This document shows positions 44,087-55,939 of a stretch of DNA of 64,000 bases, piece by piece; the stretch's first letter is position 1; every line of letters starts with the position of its first letter. Origin of the DNA: Siphonodentalium dalli (lineage: Eukaryota > Mollusca > Scaphopoda > Gadilida > Siphonodentaliidae); the NCBI GenBank assembly GCA_032622095.1, contig CP136063.1, positions 62,199,897-62,263,896 of the forward strand. The letters are read 5' to 3'. The notes under the pieces were generated by a model that saw only the letters and a list, made by a program, of their open reading frames with translations, ran no database searches and was not told the origin of the DNA. The position numbers and the translations under genes were made by a program.

Positions 44087-44142
44087 AATCGTCACACCGA
44101 CATGACATTGGGAATTCCCATGTTTATTTATATATTTCTGAC
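44087..44142 (-). repeat. 56-bp perfect inverted repeat, right copy
   Basis: Exact reverse complement of 36175-36230. Confidence 0.9.
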
Positions 44143-45270
44143 GTCACATGAATACAGTTTCTTCAAACATCGCCATCAGAGACCCCTAGCGTTCTTCCAC
44201 GTTTTAATCATTGATTTCGAATTCCTAATCATTGGTTTGATCGGAAATAGTATATTGCGCAATTAGATATTGAATTGAAAGAACGTCATTAATTTTTCAT
44301 TGGTGATAATTTATATCTTTTAAATATAAGAATGACAATAAGGTCTATTAGTTTTATAACGATAATCATTGATCGTGGGAAATTGTCTATTGGTTTGAAA
44401 TATCTTTATTGATTAAGAAAAGGTTTGATTTTGAATCTATATCTATTAAAACGGAACTGTCTCTTGTTGAATCCAAGAACGATTATTGGTTTGGAAATGG
44501 AGTATATTGGTTTGAAAATAGAGACTATTGTTTTCACAAACCACTATTAACTTTTATTTCATGTAATTTCCGACCGAATGGCCGCCCATTGGTCTCTGTG
44601 GAATGGAAAACACTTCCCATAACAGGAGGGTCACGTGACCGCGACCACTTAGTCACAAAACAAGATGACAGATAATATAAAGTTACTTCCCGTGGATTGA
44701 TGTTACAGGACGAAGGTGTCAGGATTCGACTTGATTCGCGATCGGCAGTGTATGGGTAATTCGACTCAAGTTCAGTTCAGTTGTGGAGATCCCTCCTATG
44801 TGTGAGGAGCATTCCATGTTGATGGGTTACATTAAAAAACTAAGTAGTAAGAGTATAAGTAGAGTAAAAAGTCTAAAATGTGGATAATGGATAATCATTA
44901 TGTTAAGATAGTAGTATTGGATAAAAGTAGTTGGATAAAAATAGATTGTCTATTTACAACATATATATCTTTTTTTTTTTTTTAAACTTGATATTTGTAA
45001 AAGCTAATATACATATGATCTGTTTAATTGTTAGATCATACTATGGCTTTTTCATACCTGTACAGCTCGGTATATATTTTGTCATGTATCATTCCATTGA
45101 TTTCAGAGTATTTACTCTGTGTACATGTAATGCATAGAAGTAGTTTCTTGCAGCTTTTTCTATTTGAAGATTTAGTGTCATATTTAGATTCCAATGTTCT
45201 AACTTGGTACAGTCTCAAGTCGCGATCGGCAGTGAAAGAGTTAACAGACGGATGTGCATTATGTGTATAC
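44143..45270. other. No gene; AT-rich with ATTGGTTTGAAA words
   Basis: Several degenerate copies of CATTGGTTTGAAATAG between 44210 and 44540, and a CGCGATCGGCAGTG word at 44736 repeated at 45222. No coding feature is supported. Confidence 0.4.
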
Positions 45271-46210
45271 TAGGGGGATGCCCGTCACAAAATGACGGGT
45301 ATATAAATGTACTTTGTTATTTTCTAGTGTCCGCATTCATGGACACATGGAATGTATGCGCGCATACCTACATGCATACCAAGTTTCAGGAATATACCTC
45401 TGCATATACAAAAGTTATTGCAAAATACCCAATAATATATTTATTTAGCAGAAATATACTAACTTGTTTTCGGTTCTCAATACTAACACCAACTTGCATT
45501 CCAAATGTCGTCAAAATATCTCTGCAGATACAAACTTATTGAGAAATAATGCATTTTCCTTATATTTCGGTGGTGGCCATCTTGTTTTGTAATCATGTGG
45601 TCACGGTCTCGTGACCCTCATGTGGTCACGGTCTCGTGACACTGGCAGACGGGGAAGTGTTTTCAATTCGCAAGTCCAATATATAACTGTGCACCAAGTT
45701 CCACGAACATACCTTTACAGATACAAAAGTTATTGAGAAATACCCAAACAATATGTATTTAGCAGCAATATACTTACATTATCTTATATTTCGGGATGGC
45801 GGCCATCTTGTTTTGTGGTCACATGATCGTGGTTACGTGAAATGTGACTCTGGCGGACTAGAACATATTTTCTATTCCCAATACTCATACCTACTTCCAT
45901 ACCAATTTAATTTAACTTTCATGAAAATATCTCTACAAATACAAAAGTTATTGAGAAATACTGAAATTTCCTTATATTTTGGGGTGGCGGCCATCTTGTT
46001 TGTGTTCACGTGACAATGGTGGACTGAGATGTGTTTTCGATTCCCCAGATCAATACCTACATGCATACCAAGTTTCATGAAAATAGCTCGGCAGATACAA
46101 AAGTTATTGAGAAATACCCAATCCATATGTATTTAGCAGCAATGTGATACATATACATGTATAGTATGCTTGGCAGTGGTAGATATGTAGGTGGTGCTGC
46201 ATGGCAGTGA
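45271..46210. repeat. Dispersed/tandem repeat block (ACAAAAGTTATTGAGAAATA)
   Basis: Four imperfect units with ACCTACATGCATACCAAGTT, ATATCTCTGCAGATACAAA, GTTATTGAGAAATACCCAAT and GGCGGCCATCTTGTTTTG in order. CCCGTCACAAAATGACGGG at 45280-45298 is a small hairpin at the left border. Confidence 0.7.
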
Positions 46211-46509
46211 AAGAGTTAATTGATACTGTTGTTTCATTTGCCTAGTATTTTGGATTCAACAGAAAATATTATTGAGGTTACATCTGATTAAGTAATGTTG
46301 ACTCTTTCATGCAAGTATTCATCATTCATATACTGTCCGAAATGATAGGTCAGACCATTCTAATTTTAAGGAAGTGAACATATAAATAAAATTCAAGAAA
46401 TATATTTTTTTATTTGTAACAAAAATGTCAACAGAATGATGAAAATAATATATAAGATACAAACATATATGTGAGGCTCCCTATTAACCACCATTCATTT
46501 GTTTTCCAT

Positions 46510-46674
46510 TTTTCTAAGAGAATGCACTAGCTTATAAGGTCAAGGTAAATATTGTTAGGCCAATGCATTCTCTTATATATGCAATGCTCCATATGGTAGA
46601 CTCACATATATAAGAGAATGTATTGGCACAGGGTTTTCGAAAATTTCAGGAAGCTCTAGTCATGGAAGGGTTAA
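46510..46674. mobile_element. Degenerate paired-hairpin element, right part
   Basis: One hairpin (46557-46626) related to the 69-bp module plus the GTCATGGAAGGGTTAA end (TTAA 46671-46674), shared with 56881-57145. The left hairpin is reduced to AAGAGAATGCACTAGC. Confidence 0.7.
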
Positions 46675-46754
46675 ATACCTCAAAGAGTCTTATTTATCTG
46701 GCGACTATTCATTTATCTATTTACCTTTGTAGGGCAAACAATGCATAGTATTAA

Positions 46755-47208
46755 AGGTACTCAATCCGAACAGATGGTCCCCATCTCAACAGATTGCAAC
46801 AACAACAATCCGATCAGAGGGTCCTATATTACTATTTCTTTGGCTTTGGGGGTAAAAAATATTTGATTCGAGTCGAGGAACCCATCAAACAAAGCTCAGA
46901 GTTACTAGATATTGATTTTTGAAATTTGTTATTAACCCGAGATGAGTACTAATAACTGCCGTAATCTGCTCTGGGTGTGTACTCCAAATCTATTCAAACA
47001 GACAAGGATGGATAACTCTAAAATCAAGTGGTAATTTTAACGCAATTTTGACTGAGATCTGGGCCAGATAGTATTCCCGATAATGAAAAATAATAGATTT
47101 CTAAAATCTGAGCTTTGATAGGTGACTTCCTCGACTCGAATCAAATACGTTTGACCCCCGAAGCCATTGAAATAGTAATTGAGAGCAGTTTTATCGGATT
47201 AAGTACCT
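46755..47208. mobile_element. Family-C TTAA foldback MITE (454 bp)
   Basis: TTAA 46751-46754 and 47209-47212. Termini AGGTACTCAATCCGAACAG / TTTTATCGGATTAAGTACCT, with inverted inner motifs TTTGATTCGAGTCGAGGAA / TTCCTCGACTCGAATCAAA. No coding. Confidence 0.85.
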
Positions 47209-47212
47209 TTAA

Positions 47213-47804
47213 GTTACTACAACAATGATTTTATTAACGTATCACTATGTCACATGTTTTCTGCAATTGAGTAATATATAATGTCATACATTTGTATATA
47301 ATGTCATAATTCGGAAAGCCTGACTGCACAGCTAACTCATGTAGTCTCTGTGCGCCTAGTTATACACAATTGACATATAATTCAACAGCAGAATGTCTAA
47401 CTACCCCCCACCCCACCCCATTGACCATCCTATCTTTCTAACCTTTCTTAAATCTACTACTCTCCTTTCATCCCATTGGTTATTTTTCAATTCCCAAATC
47501 TTACCCCACTCCAGTTCTTATCTTATCTCTTGCTATCTGTTGTTGGGTGTAATCTATATTAAAATCACCACTAAGTTATCTAAAGTACAAACCAGAAAAA
47601 AATCCTGCCTGACTCGCCCGAATGGCCTTATGTAGTTCGGGAGATTTGAGCGATCTGGGAGAGGACTTACAAAAAAGCCACAATAGGCTTGTTGTCTCAT
47701 CCCATTCCAATCACCCATAATCATCCATTAGCATTTTTGTTTAATTATTCATCTTGTTTTGTATTGGGAATAAATATTGTTTACACCAATGAATAGTTAT
47801 GTCA
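47213..47804. other. No feature recognised
   Basis: Spacer, locally C-rich (47403-47425). No gene seen. Confidence 0.4.
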
Positions 47805-49202
47805 AATGTCATCACACACCTTACAGAAGCCGCTGTTAGTTTCATGTCACCACACACCTTACAGAAGCCGCTGTTAGTTTCATGTCATCACACACCTTAC
47901 AGAAGCCGCTGTTAGTTTCATGTCATCACACACCTTACAGAAGCCGCTGTTAGTTTCATGTCATCACACACCTTACAGAAGCCGCTGTTAGTTTCATGTC
48001 ATCACACACCTTACAGAAGCCGCTGTTAAATGTCATCACACACCTTACAGAAGCCGCTGTTAAATGTCATCACACACCTTACAGAAGCCGCTGTTAAATG
48101 TCATCACACACCTTACAGAAGCCGCTGTTAAATGTCATCACACACCTTACAGAAGCCGCTGTTAAATGTCATCACACACCGTACAGAAGCCGCTGTTAAA
48201 TGTCATCACACACCGTACAGAAGCCGCTGTTAGTTTCACGTCATCACACACCGTACAGAAGCCGCTGTTAAATGTCATCACACACCGTACAGAAGCCGCT
48301 GTTAGTTTCACGTCATCACACACCGTACAGAAGCCGCTGTTAAATGTCATCACACACCGTACAGAAGCCGCTGTTAAATGTCATCACACACCGTACAGAA
48401 GCCGCTGTTAAATGTCATCACACACCGTACAGAAGCCGCTGTTAAATGTCATCACACACCGTACAGAAGCCGCTGTTAAATGTCATCACACACCGTACAG
48501 AAGCCGCTGTTAAATGTCATCACACACCTTACAGAAGCCGCTGTTAAATGTCATCACACACCGTACAGAAGCCGCTGTTAAATGTCATCACACACCGTAC
48601 AGAAGCCGCTGTTAAATGTCATCACACACCGTACAGAAGCCGCTGTTAAATGTCATCACACACCGTACAGAAGCCGCTGTTAAATGTCATCACACACCGT
48701 ACAGAAGCCGCTGTTAAATGTCATCACACACCGTACAGAAGCCGCTGTTAAATGTCATCACACACCGTACAGAAGCCGCTGTTAAATGTCATCACACACC
48801 GTACAGAAGCCGCTGTTAAATGTCATCACACACCTTACAGAAGCCGCTGTTAAATGTCATCACACACCGTACAGAAGCCGCTGTTAAATGTCATCACACA
48901 CCGTACAGAAGCCGCTGTTAAATGTCATCACACACCGTACAGAAGCCGCTGTTAAATGTCATCACACACCTTACAGAAGCCGCTGTTAAATGTCATCACA
49001 CACCGTACAGAAGCCGCTGTTAAATGTCATCACACACCGTACAGAAGCCGCTGTTAAATGTCATCACACACCTTACAGAAGCCGCTGTTAAATGTCATCA
49101 CACACCGTACAGAAGCCGCTGTTAAATGTCATCACACACCGTACAGAAGCCGCTGTTAAATGTCATCACACACCTTACAGAAGCCGCTGTTAGTTTCACG
49201 TC
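47805..49202. repeat. 34/38-bp minisatellite, about 40 units
   Basis: Unit core CACACCTTACAGAAGCCGCT. Most units are 34 bp; eight carry an extra 4 bp after GCTGTTA (GTTTC junction). The 38-bp form fills the first five positions, recurs twice near 48235-48305 and closes the array. A T/G variant (CCTTAC or CCGTAC) is also blocked: T first, G in the middle, scattered T later. No unique spacers, so not CRISPR. Confidence 0.95.
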
Positions 49203-49370
49203 CCATTTATTGATTTGAGTTTAAAGATGGATTATCTCTTCATATAAAACATTTGAAATAGTTGTAGGTATAAAATAATAAACATGAATTGAAGACCTCT
49301 GTCCAGAAATGGTTCTATCAATTAATATTGATTTTATTTTGAATATTTTATTATAAAATGAGATGATTAA

Positions 49371-49890
49371 AGGTGGATTATCTCTTTGTAAACATGTATT
49401 ATATAGTTACCGGGGTATAAAATATTAGATTTGAATCGAAGACTCCTGTCCGGAAATGCTTCTATCGATTAATATTAATTTTATTTAGAATATTTTCTGG
49501 TCTAAAAAGGTGTGTTTGTTCAGCTAACGAACAATGGTGGTTACTGTTAACAGAGACCAGAAATTATATTGTGCAATTTTGTCACAAATAGATGTTAATT
49601 ATACTCGTTATCGCTTATATCGTTGGAACAAAACAATACAAACAACCAATCTGTGACATTTGACATTCGTTGCGTAGCCGTGGGAACAGCCCAGTGCTAT
49701 ATATCGCAATAAGGTCTCATCCGAATGGTCGGTTCTAAAAATAGTAACATAAATGGGCCCGATTTTATATTCGAAATAAAATCAATATTAATTGATAGAA
49801 GCTTCTCCGGACATAGGTCTTCAGTTCATATCTATTATTTTATACCCACGCAACTATTTAAAATTTGTTATTTAAAGAGATAATCCATCT
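49371..49890 (+). mobile_element. Family-A TTAA MITE, full-length
   Basis: 520 bp, TTAA 49367-49370 and 49891-49894; close to consensus, with an in-frame TAA in the shared internal open frame. Confidence 0.85.
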
Positions 49891-49894
49891 TTAA

Positions 49895-50548
49895 AGGGGT
49901 ACTGTACCCCAATTTCAATAAATTCCCGGTGACAATAGCGATCTAATATCAATATTATATTTTAAAATAACTAATTTGAGTCGACGATGTCTACTGAAAA
50001 CGTTCCGGTTAACAGGCTATCACAAAAGTAAAATTGAATTATTTAATATAAATTAATTTATGGCTGGAGTCATAAAATGGAGTATTATGCCAGTACGAGT
50101 TACCGTTCTTGAAATCGTATCTGTTGCGTGTCTTTTATCGACGGCCGTTCGCGAACATTATTAAGTTGCAAACAAAACATCAAACATGTTACCTGCAAAA
50201 GAAAGGCCGCTATAACCGATTCGGAAAAAAAAGAGAAAGAAACAAGAGTCATAAAGCGTCAAGTATTTTTATAGGGAGTGAGACTGTTCGATGGAAGAGA
50301 TTGAAGACATCAATTGAAGCTGTGAACAATGAACTTCCGGTTCTTCCTGCGACCTGAGTATTCTCCGGTGAAGGTCAAAAACATGGCGCGTACTTTGAAA
50401 TCGTAATATATTCGTTTCCAAGATAAATATTTTCTTCGGTAAATTAGGTTTATACGAAACTCATATAACACGAAACACAATCTAACTTGAAAGTTATTTC
50501 AATGGAAGTAAATAAAAAAAATTGTCTATCCCTGTGTACAGTACCCCT
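49895..50548. mobile_element. Family-B TTAA MITE (654 bp)
   Basis: Termini AGGGGTACTGTACCCC / GTACAGTACCCCT with TTAA 49891-49894 and 50549-50552. Each terminus is itself palindromic (GGGGTACTGTACCCC). No recognisable coding. Confidence 0.8.
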
Positions 50549-50939
50549 TTAAATGGAATAGTTTGTTCTATTATTTGGAATAGACCATTCCAGCAATGTT
50601 CCCAATGGGAACTTCCCATAGCAGGTTCTGAATGTTGAATGTCCCAGATTGATTGTTTGTATTGTTTTATTCCATAGTTATAAGTGATAGTGAGTTTTAA
50701 TGTTTATTTGTGACAAAATTACACACCAAAAAATTTCTGGTCTCCGTTAACAGTAGCCTCTATTGTTCATTGGGCTAAACAACAAAAACAAAATGTTTTA
50801 GACCAGAAAATATTTGAAATATAATCAATATTAATCGATTGAATCATTTCTGGACAGGGGTCTTCAATTCATATCTAATATGTTATACCCCGGTATCTAT
50901 ATAACACATGTTTGCAAAGAGATAGACCATCTTTATGTA

Positions 50940-52918
50940 TGTTTTATTGAGGTTTTGGATCAAGTAATAAATAGAATCTACAACTCGACTCCAGTTTATA
51001 TCGAAATTTGTAAAAACTCATCCAGTAAATAAGGTCTAGACCTTGCCAAAGTCCAGACCTAATTTTTTTATCTTCTATAACACAACTCAATGGTAGTCAT
51101 TTGTTTAAAATAAAATTGAATACCCTCATTTGATTACAGCAATCAAAAACAATTTACAAGTGGTGTCAATATATCATCGGAATTCAAGGATATTCAAACC
51201 CCCTCCTATCCCAGAAATTCAAATTTCCAGTCTTGAAATGTTATTTGAATAATTCAAGGATATTCCTGGTTTTCGAGGGCCCAAGGTGAATTCAGTGCAT
51301 ACACAATGCCCACAATTACATGGGGTTTATAACCATTTGTTGAAATATATGAACCCAGGATTATAACATGTTAATATATACACTCCTGACTAGACTTTCA
51401 TTATACTAAACAGCAAAAATGATAAATTCAATATCTTAAGTATATACATGTATTAAACAGGCCTGTGAATTTGGGGTGAATGGCCATAAAGTTCCCCTGG
51501 AGGTTATCTAAAATGAAAATGCCACAAGCAGTTCAACTGGAGGTTATCTAAAATGAAAATGCAACAAACGAAAAACAGGTCATGCAAAGTTTTTTGTAGG
51601 TCCCGCTATTAGGCCAAAAAAAAAAGTTTCTCGGGCAATTTTTTTCTTCAAATCAATGAGGGAGGGAGGGTTTTATTTTTATTTTTTATTTTTGTCTGCA
51701 CATAGTAAGCATGGACAAAGATACCTTCCTCTGTCTAGTAATAACCAGAAAAGTAGAGGGGACTGCTATGCATATAAACTCATTTAATCTTACATAAAAA
51801 TGACATTGTACTGCCAGTCTATGACTGGGATTACCTAACATTATACAATGCCCCTGACATTCACTATTATTGTTTTCTAAAAACTGATACCTCCACATTC
51901 TACTATGTGAACCTGTATTTAATCCTGTGCCTTTCAATAGTATGGAGTTACAATTACTGTAAGTTAGATCACAATGACCACAATTAAGAAAATGATTAGC
52001 TGATCCTCATGCTCTTCTTACAATTAGTCATCTACTTCATGTTGTAAGCCTGCAAGTCACTTTTTAACACATTACATGTTAGAGCTCAATGCACACTAAT
52101 ATTCAACACATATCTACTATGGACATGTTTATGAAATAAAAAAAAAAACATTTTTTGATTTTTCTAAAAAAAAATTTGGTAATTTTTTTTGGTCATAACA
52201 TCAGTCATGCGGCCCTTTTTATTCAATGCGGCGGGGTCTGAGAACCAAAACCTTTTTTTGTTTTGGCCTTACCTCAGTTATTTCTCACCTTAATCATTGC
52301 TGAATCAAGTCTCAAAATGAGACATTCAAAATGATTAGTTCAATGAGTTACCCATTAGTAGTTAATAATACCAGGTGTAGTGATTTTATAACAGTGTGTG
52401 TAACTCTTCTGATAACCTATGGATTACCTAAGCACAAACCAGGTGAAGAAAAAATAGGTTACCATTGCACAATTTTGAAATCTGCAGGCCTGATTAAAGC
52501 TGACTATACCTACATTCTCATACCAACACCCTACATCACATTACAGGGACTCAAAGCCTTCAAAGCAAAACAACTATTATCAACAAGTACATGAATAATA
52601 GATATTTTAATTATTAATAACTCTCTAATAATGAGAATTCAATGTCAAAACCATTGATCAAAGGTTGTTAACCCTTCGGTTGTAGATTAAACTGTGTAAA
52701 ACAAACACAGTATTCAATAATACCAGGCATCTTCCAAAAAAATATAAAAATAAATAATGCAGAATAATCAACGATGGAAATGGTAATCGATTATCGGCTT
52801 TATCAACGGTTCATCGATTATACAATTAAACGTGGCACCCCTACCAGTTACCTGGGTCAAAACAAATTTAGACCATTGATAATTATGTATATGTGGTGAC
52901 AGAACTATAAATTAAAAG
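50940..52918. other. No gene recognised
   Basis: AT-rich; duplicated CTGGAGGTTATCTAAAATGA at 51499 and 51539. Open frames at 51686-51937 and 52331-52594 have no motif or splice support. Confidence 0.4.
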
Positions 52919-53330
52919 TCCCCCCTCACCTTCATATAATACCATGCATCTCCTATGTTATTCGCCCAATCGCGTTGAAATTTTTCTAAATTCAGTAAAT
53001 TGTGGGAGTCATTTATCCCGACGATTGACTAAACAGTACTGTTGCTTGATTGGAAATTTTGCCATTTTCAAAAATCACACTTTCAGGACACTTAATAAGA
53101 AACACTCATCACCCAGTTATCCAATCAACAATCCTGTTGAGTGTCAAAGTTGAAAGTGTGAAATTTAAAAATGGCAAATTTTCCAATCAAGCGACATTCA
53201 GAAGGTTAGAAAATCAATGGGATAATTGACTCCAACAATGTAGATCATTTACCACGTTCTAAATTCATTCAAAATTTTAACACGTTCAGGTGAATAACAT
53301 AGGAGATACAGGGTATTATTTGGGGGAATA
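52919..53330. mobile_element. Foldback element (~410 bp)
   Basis: Left CATCTCCTATGTTATTCGCC, TGATTGGAAATTTTGCCATT and CACACTTTCA recur in inverse order on the right (TGAAAGTGTG, AATGGCAAATTTTCCAATCA, GAATAACATAGGAGATACAG). Ends are C5 and G5 runs; no clear target duplication. Confidence 0.75.
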
Positions 53331-53559
53331 TTTTTGAGGTGTTAATTTAAACACTGTAGGAAGCCTTTTCATTTTTAGCTTCAGTAATTAGGAAGTTCAG
53401 TAATAATGGGACATGGAACATATTAAATGGCAGCAATTATTTGATCAGGCCATAATAAAATTTTTGGACTGTGGGAGTCATTTTCGACACATTTCTGATA
53501 CAAAAACCAAAGTGTTCCAGAAATATCAAGGTTCATGTTAAATTGCTTGGATACTTTAA

Positions 53560-54078
53560 AGGTGGATTATCTCTTTGTAAACATGTATTATATAGTTACC
53601 GGGGTATAAAATATTAGATTTGAATCGAAGACTACTGTCCAGAAATGCTTCTATCAATTAATATTGATTTTATTTCGAATATGTTCTGGTCTAAAAGGGT
53701 GTGGTTGTTTAGTTAACGAACAATAGTAGTTACTGTTAACAGAGACCACAAATTTTATTGCGTAATTTTGTCACAAATAAACGTTAATTATACCCATTAT
53801 CGCTTATATCTATGGAATAAAACAATACAAACAATCAATGTGGGACATTTGACGCTCGGTACGTAGCCATAGGAACAGCCTAATGTCTGTATAGCTATAT
53901 GGTATCACCCGAATGGTCTGTTCTAAAAATAGACAAATAAACAGGCCCAATAAAATATTCGAAATAAAATCACTATTAATTGATAGAAGCCTTTCCGGAC
54001 AGGGGTCTTCAGTTCATATTTATTATTTTATACCCACGCAACTATTTAAAATTTGTTATTTAAAGAGATAATGCATCT
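53560..54078 (+). mobile_element. Family-A TTAA MITE, full-length
   Basis: 519 bp, TTAA 53556-53559 and 54079-54082; moderately diverged. Confidence 0.85.
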
Positions 54079-54119
54079 TTAATCCAATCACAATATATGC
54101 TGAAAATAACGGTGCTAAC

Positions 54120-54247
54120 CCGTGAGATATATCTGATACTTCGCAAACAGTGATCTTCTCCACAACCAGCTTCACCTTTCTACTCATAACAAAAAGACCT
54201 GTACCTGCGGTCATAATCTGTAGAATTTGTGTCCCTGTATCTGGTTC
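54120..54247 (-). CDS. Candidate coding exon (unidentified gene)
   Basis: Minus-strand 128-bp stretch preceded by a good 3' splice site (TATTCATCTATTAACAG) and followed by a weaker 5' site (GG|GTTAGC). It encodes EPDTGTQILQIMTAGTGLFV then MSRKVKLVVEKITVCEVSDI. It joins in phase 0 to the exon at 55878-55932. I do not recognise the protein. A family-A MITE lies 40 bp downstream. The splice sites and open frame support it; no homology is claimed. Confidence 0.45.
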
Positions 54248-54589
54248 CTGTTAATAGATGAATAAAGAATGCATCAATATAACATTTAAGTTTAGATTCT
54301 TTTGAAATTTTAAAAGAAATTTGCAAATTCTTAAAACCAACTCCTTTGTTCTATCTCAACCATCTATTTTTCGAATTTACACTTCATAATATGATTGTTC
54401 GTGTCGCTAATGACTACCCACTGACTGACAGAGACCTCTGACAGATCGAGTGTACATTACTCTGCCTACAATAAGCAATATTTGTGTAGTGCTGATGAAC
54501 CCCACACAATTTGTTTTCTCTTGTCGATATGGGTGTGTATCCATTTGCATATATCCAAGCCTTCAAATAGTATATCTGTCATTTGCAGA

Positions 54590-54960
54590 ATGAGGTCCAC
54601 AGAGTGTGAATTCAGTGACACTTTCCCACGCGGTGGACTACCATCACCAAAATATTGACTAGTGGTAGTTTGATCGACATGATGACCGACACTGCTTTTA
54701 CTTGGATAGTCACATTGAGATTAAGCAGTGTCGGGTATCATGTGGAACGAACGTTACCACTAGTCAATATGCGGATGGTTGGGTATACATTATACACCAT
54801 TATATACAAATTTAAGTTCCCTAGTTAAGTTGGTAATATTCACCCGTTAGTCACCTCGATTATGCATTTTATCTTCTGCAAATTGATACTTTCCAGAAGA
54901 TGAGGTAAAATCAGAATGAGGTCCACAGAGGGTGAATTTGGTGATGCTAGTCCAAAATAC
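54590..54960. repeat. Inverted-repeat cluster (GAATGAGGTCCACAGAG family)
   Basis: 54590-54620 and 54910-54945 share GAATGAGGTCCACAGAG and GTGAATT-GTGA words with 36408 and 37571. Between them ATATTGACTAGTGGTA (54653) is inverted at 54757-54772, and GACACTGCTTTTA is opposed by AAGCAGTGTC. Confidence 0.65.
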
Positions 54961-55286
54961 AGATAAATACACTGAGGTCTATATTTCGAATATAATCCTA
55001 CCAAACAAAAGTAGTTCATCATGATTTTTACGCCCAAAGCACAATAACTCTCAAAAGTTATACAAGACTGATGGACGAAACACATTCATTTAACCCTGGT
55101 GGATAACAATGATAACTGTCATGCAAACTGTCAAATATAAAGTCTTCGAAAATGCCCACAGCAATAAGCAATGTTGTGGGAAACACTGTGGTATCATGTG
55201 GAATCTGACTATTCTGACATGCCACAGCATTAAATGTGATATTGGGACATTTTTCCTAAGTTTGAGGGCTCAATACATATAAGTGA

Positions 55287-55736
55287 CCCGCCATATCAAA
55301 TCCAGTCGTAAGTCGGGATTGTTTTTACCCTGTGCCAATGCATTCTCTTATATATGCGAGCTGACCATAGGTCGCCTCGCATATATAAGAGAATGCATTG
55401 GCCTAACAATTTTTTACAATTTTAATAATTTTTTCTTGTATTCTTTAACAATTTTATAATTTCACCCATACAGAGCCCCAGACAAACATGAGCAGACGAC
55501 ACTCTTCTATATGCTTCTATATGTGTGTGGGGCTCCCTGCAGGGTAATGGATGTTTTTTATTTTATGTCCTAAAAATTTTAAGAAACATTTATTTAAAAA
55601 AAATGATAAAAAATTGTTAGGCCAATGCATTCTCTTATATATGCGAGGTGACCTATGGTCGACTCGCATATATAAGAGAATGCATTGGCACAGGGTAAAC
55701 AAATCCCGACTTATGACTGGATTTTATATGGCGGGT
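55287..55736. mobile_element. Paired-hairpin element, copy 3, with different outer ends
   Basis: The two 69-bp hairpins (55334-55402, 55621-55689) match copies 1 and 2 except for two or three bases, again mirror-imaged. The outer inverted ends are GTGACCCGCCATATCAAATC / TATGGCGGGTTAC, continuing through AAGTCGGGATT to the hairpins. They are unrelated to the CCCTTTACCC ends of copies 1 and 2. The spacer is 218 bp and includes a GAGCCCCA/TGGGGCTC pair. Confidence 0.85.
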
Positions 55737-55877
55737 TACATATATGGTATCAAGAGCCTTTCCCAATCAGTTAACCAAAGGGCAATCAAATTTGATTTAC
55801 AATGCCCGAAATATCAGGTGAAATGTTTGAGTCATAAAGACATCTATTTCAATACATGGTACATCAGTTAATATTAC

Positions 55878-55932
55878 CTTATCAACTACATAGAGCAGGG
55901 CGACAACAAAACTGCAGCATATCTCTTCACTC
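55878..55932 (-). CDS. Candidate coding exon (unidentified gene)
   Basis: 55-bp minus-strand segment between AATTATTATTTCCAG-like and AAG|GTAATA splice signals. One frame is open: SEEICCSFVVALLYVVDK, needing two bases from the previous exon, and it runs in phase into 54120-54247. Hydrophobic stretch CSFVVALLYVV. Not recognised. Confidence 0.45.
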
Positions 55933-55939
55933 CTGGAAA

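Larger units (their letters stand above)
49225..50936 (-). mobile_element. Family-A MITE, outer host of a three-element stack
   Basis: Starts after TTAA 49221-49224, breaks at TTAA 49367-49370, resumes at 50553 (ATGGAATAGTTTG) and ends GATAGACCATCT at 50934. The two inserted elements lie between. Confidence 0.8.

Noticed and set aside
48162-48411. Cysteine-rich repeat peptides across the 34-bp minisatellite
   Set aside because: Frame artefacts of the repeat (both strands open).
47805-49202. CRISPR array
   Set aside because: Direct repeats are contiguous with no unique spacers, in eukaryotic DNA; it is a minisatellite.
50109-50357. 82-codon frame in the family-B MITE as a transposase
   Set aside because: Basic, no DDE motifs, non-ATG start; too short.
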